Shown here: positions 44,994 through 55,038 of the stretch, piece by piece | Layout of the letters: each line of letters starts with the position of its first letter | Numbering within the stretch: position 1 is the stretch's first letter | Assembly: GCA_024399835.1 (NCBI GenBank) | Contig: JAKSNK010000005.1 | Location: 1-64,000 of the forward strand | Length of the DNA: 64,000 nt | Reading direction: 5' to 3' | Origin: Paludibacteraceae bacterium | GTDB taxonomy: Bacteria > Bacteroidota > Bacteroidia > Bacteroidales > Paludibacteraceae | Notes under the pieces: model-generated | Databases searched by the model: none | Told to the model about the DNA's origin: nothing | The model's input: the letters and a program-made list of their open reading frames with translations, nothing else | Program-made: the position numbers and the translations under genes

Positions 44994-47900
44994 TTATTGT
45001 TTCACAAACTTGGTTGTTTTCTCATTTAGCATAACCATATATACGCTATTGGGCAGCATGCTGATATTGATTTCACCCTTTCCACTGACGGTGGTAGAAG
45101 TGAGCAATTTGCCGTCAGACGAATAGAGTCGTACGAGCGTGTTGGCAGCAGCGTGCTCAACATGCAGATACTCCCTGTCAGTCCATATATATGCGTTATC
45201 TTCTATTGTTTCGTCGCCGCCGGTAGTCGGTCCCGGATTGGTGTGTCTAACAATCACAAACCGCTGCATATTCTCCGAGCCGGCATTGGCGTTAAACATA
45301 TAAGTTTGGTCTTCCTGCAGAGGAGTCTCAACTCCATTGGTCAAATCTTTGAGGTAAAGATCTTCTCCAATCACCGAAGTGACTTTGAGTTGATATGTAT
45401 TTCCTTCGCCTGCATCAAAGCCGATGTGCGTACCTTCCAGATTGTCGGTAGCCACCACCGCCATTTCGCCAAACTCCTCGCTGGTATAGAGGTTCAGCAG
45501 TCCGTCGTTAAACATCTTGTACGCATCGTATCCGTTGTCGTAATCGGCGGTAAAGCCGTCTTTCTCCAACAGGTAGATATGATCGACGCCGCTATTCTCG
45601 CCGTAAACGGTCAGTCGTGCACGATGACGCAGTTCTTCCACTTTCTGCCGGTGCGCTTCAGCTATACTGTCACGACGGAACTGTGCGTATTGTACTGCCT
45701 CCCAAATTTCGTCGCTAACACCTTCCGGCTTGTTGACCGATGCCTTGCGTGCCGGAATCAGCAAAGGTGCGTTCATATCATCTTTGCTGCCCATCGGCAT
45801 AGCATCCCATACATGCTTAGCATAGTCGAAATGCACGGTCGCGCCGGAGGGTTGGTCGGTATGAATACAGATGCCCTGCATAGGAGCAATCAATGTTTGC
45901 TCCGTCTCCAAATAGGTAGCAGCCAAAGCAGGAATAGCGGTAAAGGTACCGGGAGCACCTGCGTTGTCGGTCAGGTGATCCCAATCGCCACCTTGCGTAG
46001 CATTGTTCCAGTCGTTCCAGCTGCCTGAATTATACAGATAGAAGGTCATATAATCCAAGTTCTCAAAGTCTTCCTCCGTAAACAACTTGACATCTATAGG
46101 AGAAGTGTAGCTATTGGCAAACATATTGTCGCCCCACATGCCGTCACCTTCGGTATAAGTGAGGTGCAAATCGGCTTTACCCATGTTCAACGGACCTGTG
46201 AAATTGTAAACGGGTTTGCCGTATTGTGTGATAGCATATCCCTGGAATGGCTTGAGGTGCACGGGCTGAGAGGCGCTCTTCAAATTGAGCCACCCTTGTG
46301 GTTCGTTCCATTCGTACAACCAAGTCACATAGTCCACTGTGAAGTCTGCACCATTGACAGGAATACCGAAGTATTGCCAAGTAGCATCCTTGTTGGCACC
46401 GCTATCCAGACTGCCCTTTGAGGCATATTGCATAGTAAAACGAGGTTGGTTAGGCCATTTCTCTATTGCCTTTGGTAATACACGGAAATAACCTGTATGC
46501 TCCAAAGAAGATTCGATAAATAGCGATTGGTCTAAGTCTTGAGGAGCCACACTGCCATTATAAATAGTCAAACCACCTTGTGGACCAATAATAACATATC
46601 CATATTGTTCCCAATATGTATCATTATTGATTCTCATAGAATAAACTTCTACCGGATTACTGATGTAAACGGTATCATTTATCACAACTTCATTAATCAT
46701 AGTGGGAGGTGTTTGCGGTTTCTCTTCGCCAGCACCAATGCGCCAGTTGTTGACATTATTCCAATCTCTGTCCTCTGAGCCAACAAAGGTATAACTACCT
46801 CCTGTAGTGATTTTCAAATGAACAGGAATAGAAATATCATCACCTACAGATGTAACAATATGTATTGTATCTTTGAATTCTGTCGGCTCCATCCATTTTT
46901 CTTTGCTTGCCAGTACAAATGTAAATGTGCCATAGTCACCGCAAGCATTATCCGTTGGCTCTTGACGCTCAATTTTCAGTCCACCATGATTGGTGACAAT
47001 AGCGCGGATGATAGGTTTATCCGAATAATCTACTGTGAACGGACGACGATAATTGTCATTGATGTGGAATTCTTCGTCTATCTTGCCATATTCAACATTA
47101 GCACGCATATATGAACTTTGATGTACTTGCACATTACTTATGGTATAAACACCGCTTATTATCAACTCTGCTGAAGTGGAGAAAGTCAAACTTTGCAAAG
47201 TATCATTATGTAAATCAACATGCGCTGCACCATTCTCATGAATTACGCCATATTCTTTGGTCTTGCCATGAATATCTGTACCATTGATATAAACAACGCC
47301 AGAAACACCCATTCCACTCATTGTAAATTCTACATCACTATATGGTACACTATTTAAATCAAATGAAACAGATGGATTCCTACTATACAAAGTAAATTGA
47401 GCATGAGTAACTGTTGTATTACACGGTTCTCCTGCTGCACGAACATAGATATTCTTGGTTTCTTCGATTGCACTATAGACAGTCCCTTGCGCTACAATTG
47501 CTTTAATAGTAGCACTACCCGTGCCATTGATATGCAATACATATCCCGAAACGGCATCTCCAGTAACAGATGCTATGGTGCCTGTTGTAGTATAAGTAAC
47601 AGGTTGATTATTCTGATTGCCTGCTGCATCTATTGTATAGGCGGTCAAAGGCACATCAATTGAGAACTGACCCGTAATAGGATCTGCTTCATAGCCGGCA
47701 AAACTTTGATTCCAAACAATCGATTGAGAAGCTTTTGTAATTGTGAATGTCTTTGTCTCGCTAATTGAAGCAAAATATCCGTCTCCCACAGTAGTAGCAG
47801 TAATATTGACCGTGCCGGATTGGTGCGCATAAAGCGAACCGTCGGCAAGCACCTCTACAATTGCAGGATTAGCAGATTCATAATTAACCGCTAATCCACT

Positions 47901-50900
47901 AAAGGCAGTAGCCACATTGTTGGGGATAGTAGTTAATGCCTTAAAGGTAAGAGCATTGCCACCATTCCATGTGAAGAAGTCTGCACCTATCCAATGGGCA
48001 TAGAGCGTGGTAGGACCTGCCACATCATACACATGCGTGCTTGTACCTGTGCTACTATAATATTGAGTGCCATCAACTTGTTGGTCAAAATATCCCTGGA
48101 AAGCATGTCCTGTGCGCTGCAAGGCAGCAGTATTGGGCATCGCACTACCATAAGTGGCAGTTACCATCTTTGTAGCTCCACCCTCATAGTTAGGATTGAG
48201 CGTAACGGTATAAGTGTTGGCAGTCCACTGTGCATAGAGAGTAGCAGCTTGGTTCAAATAAGTCCACTTGCCATTGGCATCGGTATAAGTAGTATTAGCG
48301 ACCAGTGTACCGTTGTTATTTACCACCTTAGTGCCGCCTGTAGTAGCAGTATAGAAGCCATTGAGCGTGTAACCGGTACGGGACATAGCAGGTGCTTGAT
48401 CTAACTGTGTAGCCATGTATGCCACATGGATGGTATTATCCGGCGTACCGCCGTTGGCATCTAAAGTGACAGATGTGCCGTCCGACACATAGAAAGTCTG
48501 TGTAGAGGAAGCGGTAACTAATGTATCATTGGCTTGAATAGTAGCCGTAATGATGACAGTACCGCGTTTGAGCGGATGAATTTGTCCGTTAACGATAGTT
48601 GCTACAGTCGGGTCGGAAGAGGAGAAGGTGTAGGTCACATTCTTCAACTCATCATTGTTGTCATTGTATGCTTTTACTTCGGGTGCGACATCTGTCATAC
48701 CGATATTCTTGGCATCCCCGCCGTATTGCCATGCAATAGTAGGAGTCCATTTGTCTATGGTCTCGCAATAGACATATACACGCTGTTTCTCTGCGCGGTT
48801 GTAAATAGCCAAGGTGGCTTCATCCGTGCCCACTTCGTCAGAGTGGTAAGTGACCGTAATCGTCTTTTTACCACTTGCTGCATCCGTGCCCGGTACATTA
48901 TCCGGGCTCATGGTAATCTTGCCGGTTGTGTTGTTACTTTGCAGACGAATACGCTGGGCTAAATGATAAGTATCATCGTATGTATAATAACCTGTATTCT
49001 CACACGCGCTATAGTCAATATCAAAGGTTGCCGTAGTAGTACCGCCCTTTAAGATTTTCTTCGGGTATAGATCTGTGACAGAGGGAGCGATAAACTGTTT
49101 ACGCGTTACATATAAACTATAATCTCTTGATAGGGTAGCCCATGAACGCACGCGAATATACTTAGCATTCTTAGCATTAGGATTAGCATCCATTGAAACA
49201 GGATTAACATTATGATTTTCAGGCACTATTTTATGCCAATCATCATCATTTCCTGTATTAGATACCTCTATCACCACTTTATCACCTGACAATGACCAAT
49301 ATAATTGATCTCCTGCTCCGGTTAAGTTCCAACTTACACTATTATTTTTCACAGACCCCTCTGTTAGTTCCAACGCATTACAACTTCCTACAAATTCGGC
49401 AACATGAACGGTAAAGTCAACTTGACCTGCAGCATATTTATAGGTCTCTGCTTGGGTGATTTGGCAATGCACCGAACCCGTTGTAGCCGCAGCGTAGAAC
49501 GCATTTTGGTCGGGATAGTAGGTGCCGTAGGTTCCACCGTCCAATTGTGTACCCTCAAAAGGTGTATTTTTATGTTGCGAAGAAGGACTGACCATAATAC
49601 CGTCGCCCAAATAGATGGTTACTTCGTTGTTGTCATACACCGTACTGCCTAAAGTAACGGTAATAGGATTGTCTATTTTCGTAACGGTGAAGGTGAAGGA
49701 CTTGGTTGTTAACGGAACTAATGAAGATTCCGGTTGGGTAAAGGTCAGCGTAGCCGTACCTGCATTGAGGGCAGTAACGGTCTTGGTGTCTTTGTCGTAT
49801 GCGATAACCTCAGTACCATTATTGACCGAAGAGGACAAGTGGCTCTCAATACGGAAAGTCATGTTTGCGTCCGTATTGGTAAAGGTATAAGCATCAGTAA
49901 TCGTACCATCTACCTTCAAGCCGTCTGCCGTAGTCTGGTCATAGTTCGCCGTAAAGGTCGGTGTCAGTTGAATAAAGGTAAAGGTCTTATCCATCGTCTG
50001 CTCTTTGAAGTTGTCAGAGGCAGGAACCGTAGCACGAACTGTAACAGAGCCGGGATTATAAGTTACCAGTTTACCGTCTTTGATGTCAGCAATACCGGCT
50101 GGGATTTGCTCAATAATCGTATAATTAACCGTACCTGCCTCGGTGTTGGAAGAAGTAGCGGTCAGCACATTAATATCTTCCGTTGCTTTGTAAGGACCTG
50201 TAGAAGCCGTCCAAGTGATAGTGGGAGTGGCTTTGTTGATAGTGATGCTGACATTGTCGTTAACACTATTGTACAAGTCGGCATTATCCGGTGTCCAAAC
50301 CACTTGGTAGGATTGTGTTCCGGCAGGTTTGACTCGTCCGGCATCAGCCCAATTGAACGAGCCGGTTACTGCTCTCTCGGAACCTTGGTAAACAACCTTA
50401 GCCGAACCGCCTACCAATTGACTTTGTGCCAACGCCGTGCCGTAAGTAATCGCAGCAGGTGCGGTGGGGAAAGTAACGGTAGGAGTTGCCTTGTCAATCG
50501 TAATGACCTTATACTTAGACACAGCATTGTAACGCTGACGGCCTTTGCCGTCTATACCGTCTTGAGAAGCGGTAACTGTTACCGTGCCGGACTTCAATAT
50601 ATTCAGTTGATTGCCGTTGATGACGGTAGCGACAGACGCATCCGAAGTGGAATAAACCACGGGATAGGGGTTTTCCTCGGTGCGTACAGCATCGGTAGTG
50701 GCATCAAATGTAATAAGGTCGGTAGTGAGTTTGGTACCGAATGTTTGATCCCAAGTCATTGTTTGTACCGGTGCAGTGGCTTTGCAATGCACGGTGATAG
50801 TCTTTTTCAGAGTTTCCGTCTTGCCGTCCCAAACGGTAATGGTGTAATCACCGTCCTGTACCTCAGCAGGAGCATAGGTAACGGTAATAGTGGCACTACC

Positions 50901-53900
50901 TAAATCACCGCAATCCCCTACAGTACCGGTAGCCGGACTAAAGGAAAGGTATGGATTATCGGATGTATATTCCAACGGACCTTGTATATTGGTGTAATCA
51001 ATTGTAAATGTTTTAGATTCTGCAGATGTAGTGGTTGTAGTCAAAGACAAGGAAGTGGGAGTGAGCGCCAATGTTTTTGCCATCGTGAATTGCCCACTTC
51101 TAATCTTCATATCGTTATTTGCATCTGTGGTACAATAAATAGCATATGACTCCGGTTTGATAGTATATGCTTTATTATACCCCGAAGCAGATGCTGGCGG
51201 GGTAAACGATTCTAATTCGTGGCTTTGTACATTACCTTGTGCATCGAGGTAATATTCTGAAATTGTTGCCGTACGATAATTTGCAGCATCACCACGAATA
51301 ATCTCTATTTGCACATAGTCAGAATGAAATGGAATAAGAATTGTGGCGGGGGAAGAACTACTAAATTTATATGTACCAAAAGATTCGGTAGGTGCGCAAG
51401 CCTCATCGGGGTTGCGGACAACTACTTTCTTCTGCATCTGGGCTTGGGCATAGCCATTGCCTTCGGCAGCGGTTGCTATCACATAACAGTTACCTTTCCC
51501 CACTATTTGCAAGTAAGAACCATTAACCACTTTTACCACACTTTCGTCCGATGACTGATAGGTAATAGCATTGTGTGCGGTAGCGGTCAACTCCTTATTG
51601 GGGTCGCCTACAGCCAAACCTTGCAGAGACTGTTCCCAAGTGATGGTCTGTTTCAACAAATCGGTTACATAAATATATTTTGTCGTTGTGCCGTAATAGC
51701 GATCATCGTCAACCGTACCTGTTAAAGTAAGGTATGACCCTGTAGGCATAGACTTGATACCTGTAATCGTACCATTCACATTGTCAATAGACAGATATTG
51801 TTCATCTCCTGACGAAACGGACAACGTAACGGCGCAGCCATCCGTTACATCCAAGACATGGTTTATTGTGCCTTCTGCCAATGTGAGGGTGTATGGGTCT
51901 TCTTCTGTCCACCAATCCATCGTGGGAGTGTGCTTAATGGTGATACCGGTTATTGCTGTTTCTACCCGATAGACATCATTGTAGATAACAATTTTTCCCT
52001 CATCCGTATCTGCTGTGGTAGAGTGATACGATACTGTAATATCTTTTGAACCATTAGTGCCGTCGGTTGCCTCTGTAATAGAAGATTGGGAAAGGGTAAA
52101 TTTAGGATTTGTTGAACTGAGTTTTAATGTTCCTCCATTACAGAAACTCCAATCCACATGCAATGTAGCCGTTACCGGCTCCTCATCATCTACATAAATA
52201 GGTTCACCTGTTGGTTTCTTGTCAATAGTGATACTTGATGTAGAATTCAAATAAGTCTTACGAGAAACTTTGACATTTTGAACGTAGTGGGTAAGCGTAG
52301 CACCTGTTTTTGCATAAAAACGGATGTTCGTTGTACCAGCCGGAAGATCATAATCAAATGGCTTATATGAACCCGATACATCAGGATTGGCTAAATCGGA
52401 ATAACTAGAGCCATTATTGGTGGAATATTGAATATAATAGTGCCCTTTCGTACCAGATGTATATGCCTCAAACCAAACATGTTTACCTTCTACAGTTATA
52501 GGATAACTTGCAATTTCGACACCATCGAAATCGAAAGTCCCGGTCGTTTTACTTTTCTGGGCTGGAGCATCTACTACATAGCACACCTGTTCTGTCGCTT
52601 GTTGAACCACAATAGACATAGTAACATCACTGGCTGCCTTGTATTTATATGTTTCGGCTTGTGACAATGTCCATGTAGCCGTACCAAGATAGGCGTAAGA
52701 TGTTACCTGTGTTTGGGCGGCATTCAGCGTAGCGATAGTATTCCCTACCGTTTGAGTAGCGACAATAGGTGTATTTGTATTGTTGGACGAAATGGTTACA
52801 TTTTGCGTAGCATCCATATACATCGAGCCGGCGTAAGAGGCAGTAATGGTGTTGTCGCGCCGGTTGATGGTAAGAGTATGAGTTGCAGTTTTCTCTTCTG
52901 AACTGGTACCTGCAGATTGCTTGAGTTCAAGAACTACAGTTCCGGCATCACCCAACGAAAGGGTAGTACCACTAATTGCCGGTTTTACAGGAGTTCCACT
53001 ATGACTACCGGAAGCAGCAGTCCATGTTTTTACTTCATATTCCTTGGTACCATCACTTGTACTGGTCCACAATGTATTGAGGTCTATGGCAGCATCGTCC
53101 ACTAATTTGCTTGTCGGCACATTATCCGTAAAAGAGGGAGTCATGTGAACAGAAGCAGTAATGGTACCTGTACTCGATGCACCATTTTTACCTGTTAATG
53201 TAATGGTAGACTCATGGTTTCCGCGTGTAGTCGTGTTTTCTGTTGCAGTAAATGAGAGTGTTACACTCACAAGATTATTACTATAAGAAGCCCCTGTCAC
53301 TTCCCATTCCGGATTGGAAGAAGTCACACCACTAAAATTACTTATAGATGTTGCATTCTCAACAGGGAATGTGAGCGTAGCCGTCTTGGTTTCTGTGCGA
53401 GCGGTAAAACTAACCGATTGCGCTTCGGCAGGATGAATAATAACATTAACTACTTGCCAATAGGCATATAAGGTCTGTCCTGTAGTTATTTTAACTTGCG
53501 ACTCTGTGGTGATTCGCGTCCCTCCTCCACTAGTTGCTGTAAACCAACCTTGGAAATCATATCCGTCGCGAGTCGGTGTGGGACAGGTATAATAACCATC
53601 ATAAGTTTCTTGTATGGTTTTCTCGCCCTTGCCATCTATGAAACCTTCTTGTGCGTCATAGGTGACATTATATTTGTTCGCTGTCCAAGAAGCAGTTGTA
53701 CTCTTATCTCCTGTACTTCCTTTTGGAATTGAGACAGGATTCCATCCACTGAAAGTATAGCCAGTACGAATTAAAGAAGAGAAAGTTATTGTATCGCTTT
53801 CTATATTATACGTTGAAGGATTAGGATTACTTACTCCAGAAGGAACTCCGTTATATGTAATAGAGTAGGTAATTGGGGAGAATTTGGCGTAATATCGTAT

Positions 53901-54299
53901 TTCACTATTGGCTTTAATATTATCAGAAGTAAATGATGCGTCATAAGTTTTTAAACTAGTCGCACCTGCATCAGAATACCACCCCTTAAATTCATATCCT
54001 TTAGCACTAAGAGCAACATAATATCCATATGCTGACAAACCGCTTTTAGAAGACACATCATATGCATAATAATCATACTCACTTGTTGGCTTACCATTAT
54101 TTACACTCACATACACACCTCCAGGAGTTAATCCTTCTGCCAAAGATTTCCCTTTGCTATCAGATGTATTAGGTAGCGCATATGCCTTAGCCGTTCTATC
54201 TGCCCACGCATTACCCACTCCGCAGAGGAGGAGGGAGGAGAGGAGGAGGGTTTTGGCTCCACTAAACAAATTGCTTTTCAAGTTAAAAATCTTTCTCAT
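44994..54299 (-). CDS. Giant T9SS-exported repeat protein
   Basis: 3101 residues. N-terminal signal peptide (1-33, NAWADRT). Listeria-Bacteroides (InlB-B, Flg_new) repeats occur at about 95-285 (GYEFKGWYSDAG, GYTFSGWNP, GYDFQGWFTATSGG) and again at about 1940-2110 (GYTLNGFYTAT, GHAFQGYF). Between and after are many Ig-like/MBG/BIG-2-type repeats (SSDESVVKVVNGS, ITYGTALAQSQLVGG). Residues about 2550-3020 form a separate C-terminal region. The last about 75 residues (LVRLYSSDGKLLTS, GEINISMLPNSVYMVML) are a type A T9SS sorting domain. A cell-surface adhesin or structural fibre is likely. Confidence 0.88.
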   Translation of the reverse strand: MRKIFNLKSNLFSGAKTLLLSSLLLCGVGNAWADRTAKAYALPNTSDSKGKSLAEGLTPGGVYVSVNNGKPTSEYDYYAYDVSSKSGLSAYGYYVALSAKGYEFKGWYSDAGATSLKTYDASFTSDNIKANSEIRYYAKFSPITYSITYNGVPSGVSNPNPSTYNIESDTITFSSLIRTGYTFSGWNPVSIPKGSTGDKSTTASWTANKYNVTYDAQEGFIDGKGEKTIQETYDGYYTCPTPTRDGYDFQGWFTATSGGGTRITTESQVKITTGQTLYAYWQVVNVIIHPAEAQSVSFTARTETKTATLTFPVENATSISNFSGVTSSNPEWEVTGASYSNNLVSVTLSFTATENTTTRGNHESTITLTGKNGASSTGTITASVHMTPSFTDNVPTSKLVDDAAIDLNTLWTSTSDGTKEYEVKTWTAASGSHSGTPVKPAISGTTLSLGDAGTVVLELKQSAGTSSEEKTATHTLTINRRDNTITASYAGSMYMDATQNVTISSNNTNTPIVATQTVGNTIATLNAAQTQVTSYAYLGTATWTLSQAETYKYKAASDVTMSIVVQQATEQVCYVVDAPAQKSKTTGTFDFDGVEIASYPITVEGKHVWFEAYTSGTKGHYYIQYSTNNGSSYSDLANPDVSGSYKPFDYDLPAGTTNIRFYAKTGATLTHYVQNVKVSRKTYLNSTSSITIDKKPTGEPIYVDDEEPVTATLHVDWSFCNGGTLKLSSTNPKFTLSQSSITEATDGTNGSKDITVSYHSTTADTDEGKIVIYNDVYRVETAITGITIKHTPTMDWWTEEDPYTLTLAEGTINHVLDVTDGCAVTLSVSSGDEQYLSIDNVNGTITGIKSMPTGSYLTLTGTVDDDRYYGTTTKYIYVTDLLKQTITWEQSLQGLAVGDPNKELTATAHNAITYQSSDESVVKVVNGSYLQIVGKGNCYVIATAAEGNGYAQAQMQKKVVVRNPDEACAPTESFGTYKFSSSSPATILIPFHSDYVQIEIIRGDAANYRTATISEYYLDAQGNVQSHELESFTPPASASGYNKAYTIKPESYAIYCTTDANNDMKIRSGQFTMAKTLALTPTSLSLTTTTTSAESKTFTIDYTNIQGPLEYTSDNPYLSFSPATGTVGDCGDLGSATITVTYAPAEVQDGDYTITVWDGKTETLKKTITVHCKATAPVQTMTWDQTFGTKLTTDLITFDATTDAVRTEENPYPVVYSTSDASVATVINGNQLNILKSGTVTVTASQDGIDGKGRQRYNAVSKYKVITIDKATPTVTFPTAPAAITYGTALAQSQLVGGSAKVVYQGSERAVTGSFNWADAGRVKPAGTQSYQVVWTPDNADLYNSVNDNVSITINKATPTITWTASTGPYKATEDINVLTATSSNTEAGTVNYTIIEQIPAGIADIKDGKLVTYNPGSVTVRATVPASDNFKEQTMDKTFTFIQLTPTFTANYDQTTADGLKVDGTITDAYTFTNTDANMTFRIESHLSSSVNNGTEVIAYDKDTKTVTALNAGTATLTFTQPESSLVPLTTKSFTFTVTKIDNPITVTLGSTVYDNNEVTIYLGDGIMVSPSSQHKNTPFEGTQLDGGTYGTYYPDQNAFYAAATTGSVHCQITQAETYKYAAGQVDFTVHVAEFVGSCNALELTEGSVKNNSVSWNLTGAGDQLYWSLSGDKVVIEVSNTGNDDDWHKIVPENHNVNPVSMDANPNAKNAKYIRVRSWATLSRDYSLYVTRKQFIAPSVTDLYPKKILKGGTTTATFDIDYSACENTGYYTYDDTYHLAQRIRLQSNNTTGKITMSPDNVPGTDAASGKKTITVTYHSDEVGTDEATLAIYNRAEKQRVYVYCETIDKWTPTIAWQYGGDAKNIGMTDVAPEVKAYNDNNDELKNVTYTFSSSDPTVATIVNGQIHPLKRGTVIITATIQANDTLVTASSTQTFYVSDGTSVTLDANGGTPDNTIHVAYMATQLDQAPAMSRTGYTLNGFYTATTGGTKVVNNNGTLVANTTYTDANGKWTYLNQAATLYAQWTANTYTVTLNPNYEGGATKMVTATYGSAMPNTAALQRTGHAFQGYFDQQVDGTQYYSSTGTSTHVYDVAGPTTLYAHWIGADFFTWNGGNALTFKALTTIPNNVATAFSGLAVNYESANPAIVEVLADGSLYAHQSGTVNITATTVGDGYFASISETKTFTITKASQSIVWNQSFAGYEADPITGQFSIDVPLTAYTIDAAGNQNNQPVTYTTTGTIASVTGDAVSGYVLHINGTGSATIKAIVAQGTVYSAIEETKNIYVRAAGEPCNTTVTHAQFTLYSRNPSVSFDLNSVPYSDVEFTMSGMGVSGVVYINGTDIHGKTKEYGVIHENGAAHVDLHNDTLQSLTFSTSAELIISGVYTISNVQVHQSSYMRANVEYGKIDEEFHINDNYRRPFTVDYSDKPIIRAIVTNHGGLKIERQEPTDNACGDYGTFTFVLASKEKWMEPTEFKDTIHIVTSVGDDISIPVHLKITTGGSYTFVGSEDRDWNNVNNWRIGAGEEKPQTPPTMINEVVINDTVYISNPVEVYSMRINNDTYWEQYGYVIIGPQGGLTIYNGSVAPQDLDQSLFIESSLEHTGYFRVLPKAIEKWPNQPRFTMQYASKGSLDSGANKDATWQYFGIPVNGADFTVDYVTWLYEWNEPQGWLNLKSASQPVHLKPFQGYAITQYGKPVYNFTGPLNMGKADLHLTYTEGDGMWGDNMFANSYTSPIDVKLFTEEDFENLDYMTFYLYNSGSWNDWNNATQGGDWDHLTDNAGAPGTFTAIPALAATYLETEQTLIAPMQGICIHTDQPSGATVHFDYAKHVWDAMPMGSKDDMNAPLLIPARKASVNKPEGVSDEIWEAVQYAQFRRDSIAEAHRQKVEELRHRARLTVYGENSGVDHIYLLEKDGFTADYDNGYDAYKMFNDGLLNLYTSEEFGEMAVVATDNLEGTHIGFDAGEGNTYQLKVTSVIGEDLYLKDLTNGVETPLQEDQTYMFNANAGSENMQRFVIVRHTNPGPTTGGDETIEDNAYIWTDREYLHVEHAAANTLVRLYSSDGKLLTSTTVSGKGEINISMLPNSVYMVMLNEKTTKFVKQ

Positions 54300-54302
54300 A
54301 TC

Positions 54303-54323
54303 TTTTGTATTTTAAGTTACTAT
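54303..54323 (-). repeat. Duplicated leader sequence, copy at the giant gene
   Basis: The same 21 bases occur at 54436-54456. Both are followed on the minus strand by GATATG, that is a start codon a few bases on. One duplicated translation leader is the simplest reading. Confidence 0.75.
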
Positions 54324-54326
54324 GTA

Positions 54327-54347
54327 TTGCTTAATCTATGCTTCTAC
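54327..54347. repeat. 21-base direct repeat, copy 1
   Basis: Exact match with 54710-54730. Similarity continues in degenerate form to the right (CTACCGATGTACTACCGATAA versus CTCCCGTTCTACCCCCGTTAA). The pair brackets the ORF6N remnant and the small reading frame. Confidence 0.8.
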
Positions 54348-54431
54348 TACCGATGTACTACCGATAAAAGAAGGGGATGAGGTAGTGTTTATAACTCTTG
54401 TTAAAGATTTGACTAAATTAAAGTTTGTCAT
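54336..54431 (-). CDS. Possible 31-residue leader peptide
   Basis: ATG at 54431 follows a copy of the giant gene's own leader sequence; 31 codons rich in Ser, Thr and Val end at TAG 54336, 36 bases before the giant start. It may be a leader peptide, a duplicated start of an older gene, or chance. Confidence 0.3.
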   Translation of the reverse strand: MTNFNLVKSLTRVINTTSSPSFIGSTSVVEA

Positions 54432-54457
54432 ATCGTTTTGTATTTTAAGTTACTATA

Positions 54458-54655
54458 TTATTTCAGTTTATTCAACAAATCTTGTGCCGTGATGTCATTC
54501 ATTTTAGTGAACGCAAACCACTTTTTGCCCAAATCTTTTAAAGATGCTCCTATGTGGTATAGGTTCTCATCTATCAACAAGAAACGATCATGTGCCTTGT
54601 TAATATGTCTTGCCATCTGAAGCAGTGTAGGCATTTTTTGCCCAAACTGAAGATT
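54458..54655 (-). pseudogene. Remnant of an ORF6N-domain protein (C-terminal part)
   Basis: A 65-codon open stretch contains AHDRFLLIDENLYHIG and ASLKDLGKKWFAFTKM. This is the conserved C-terminal block of Bacteroidetes ORF6N-domain proteins (phage- and mobile-element-linked DNA-binding proteins) as I recall them. The N-terminal domain is absent and an in-frame stop lies just before. It seems to be a decayed gene; a short surviving protein from the ATG at 54634 is possible. Confidence 0.7.
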
Positions 54656-54709
54656 TTACCAATTCATCGATAGAGAAGTATTTCGTTTTCGATTGACATG
54701 TTCTATTTG

Positions 54710-54730
54710 TTGCTTAATCTATGCTTCTAC
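54710..54730. repeat. 21-base direct repeat, copy 2
   Basis: Exact copy of 54327-54347, 383 bases away, lying between the promoter at 54845 and the ORF6N remnant. Confidence 0.8.
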
Positions 54731-54844
54731 TCCCGTTCTACCCCCGTTAAGGGAAGGGAGAGAATATTGATCGGTACCAGTTGCTATACTCATTACTATA
54801 GTATATGCATGTGCGCGAGGGCGCGCGTAAAAAGAATTTTCGTG

Positions 54845-54876
54845 CAAAGATACACAAAAAATAACTATTATGCAAA
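54845..54876 (-). promoter_or_regulatory. Promoter for the giant gene
   Basis: Minus strand: TTTG (54876-54873) and TATCTTTG (54852-54845) with 20 bases between. It is the nearest clear promoter, about 545 bases upstream of the giant start, so the transcript would carry a long leader with the gene remnant. Confidence 0.7.
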
Positions 54877-54941
54877 TACTATGGTCATTTTCCAAAGAAT
54901 CGGCAATATAATCTTAAAAATAGTAAGGTTTTTGTTTGGTT

Positions 54942-54976
54942 AAAGAGTAGTCGGAGGGTTAGTCCGACTACTCTTA
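54942..54976 (-). terminator. Terminator after the 1305-residue protein gene
   Basis: AAGAGTAGTCGGA pairs with TCCGACTACTCTT (13 pairs, loop about nine bases), followed on the minus strand by TTTAACC. Confidence 0.85.
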
Positions 54977-55038
54977 ACAAGCATCCTTGCGGACGATGTA
55001 CTTATTTCAATACATAACCGTTTGTTTCAATACAGAAC

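Larger units (their letters stand above)
54300..55038. other. Intergenic region upstream of the giant gene
   Basis: Holds a promoter (54845-54876, minus strand), the remnant of an ORF6N-type gene (54458-54655), a 31-codon reading frame (54336-54431), two copies of a TTTTGTATTTTAAGTTACTAT leader (54303-54323, 54436-54456), and two copies of TTGCTTAATCTATGCTTCTAC (54327-54347, 54710-54730). The hairpin at 54942-54976 closes the gene at 55039. Confidence 0.7.
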
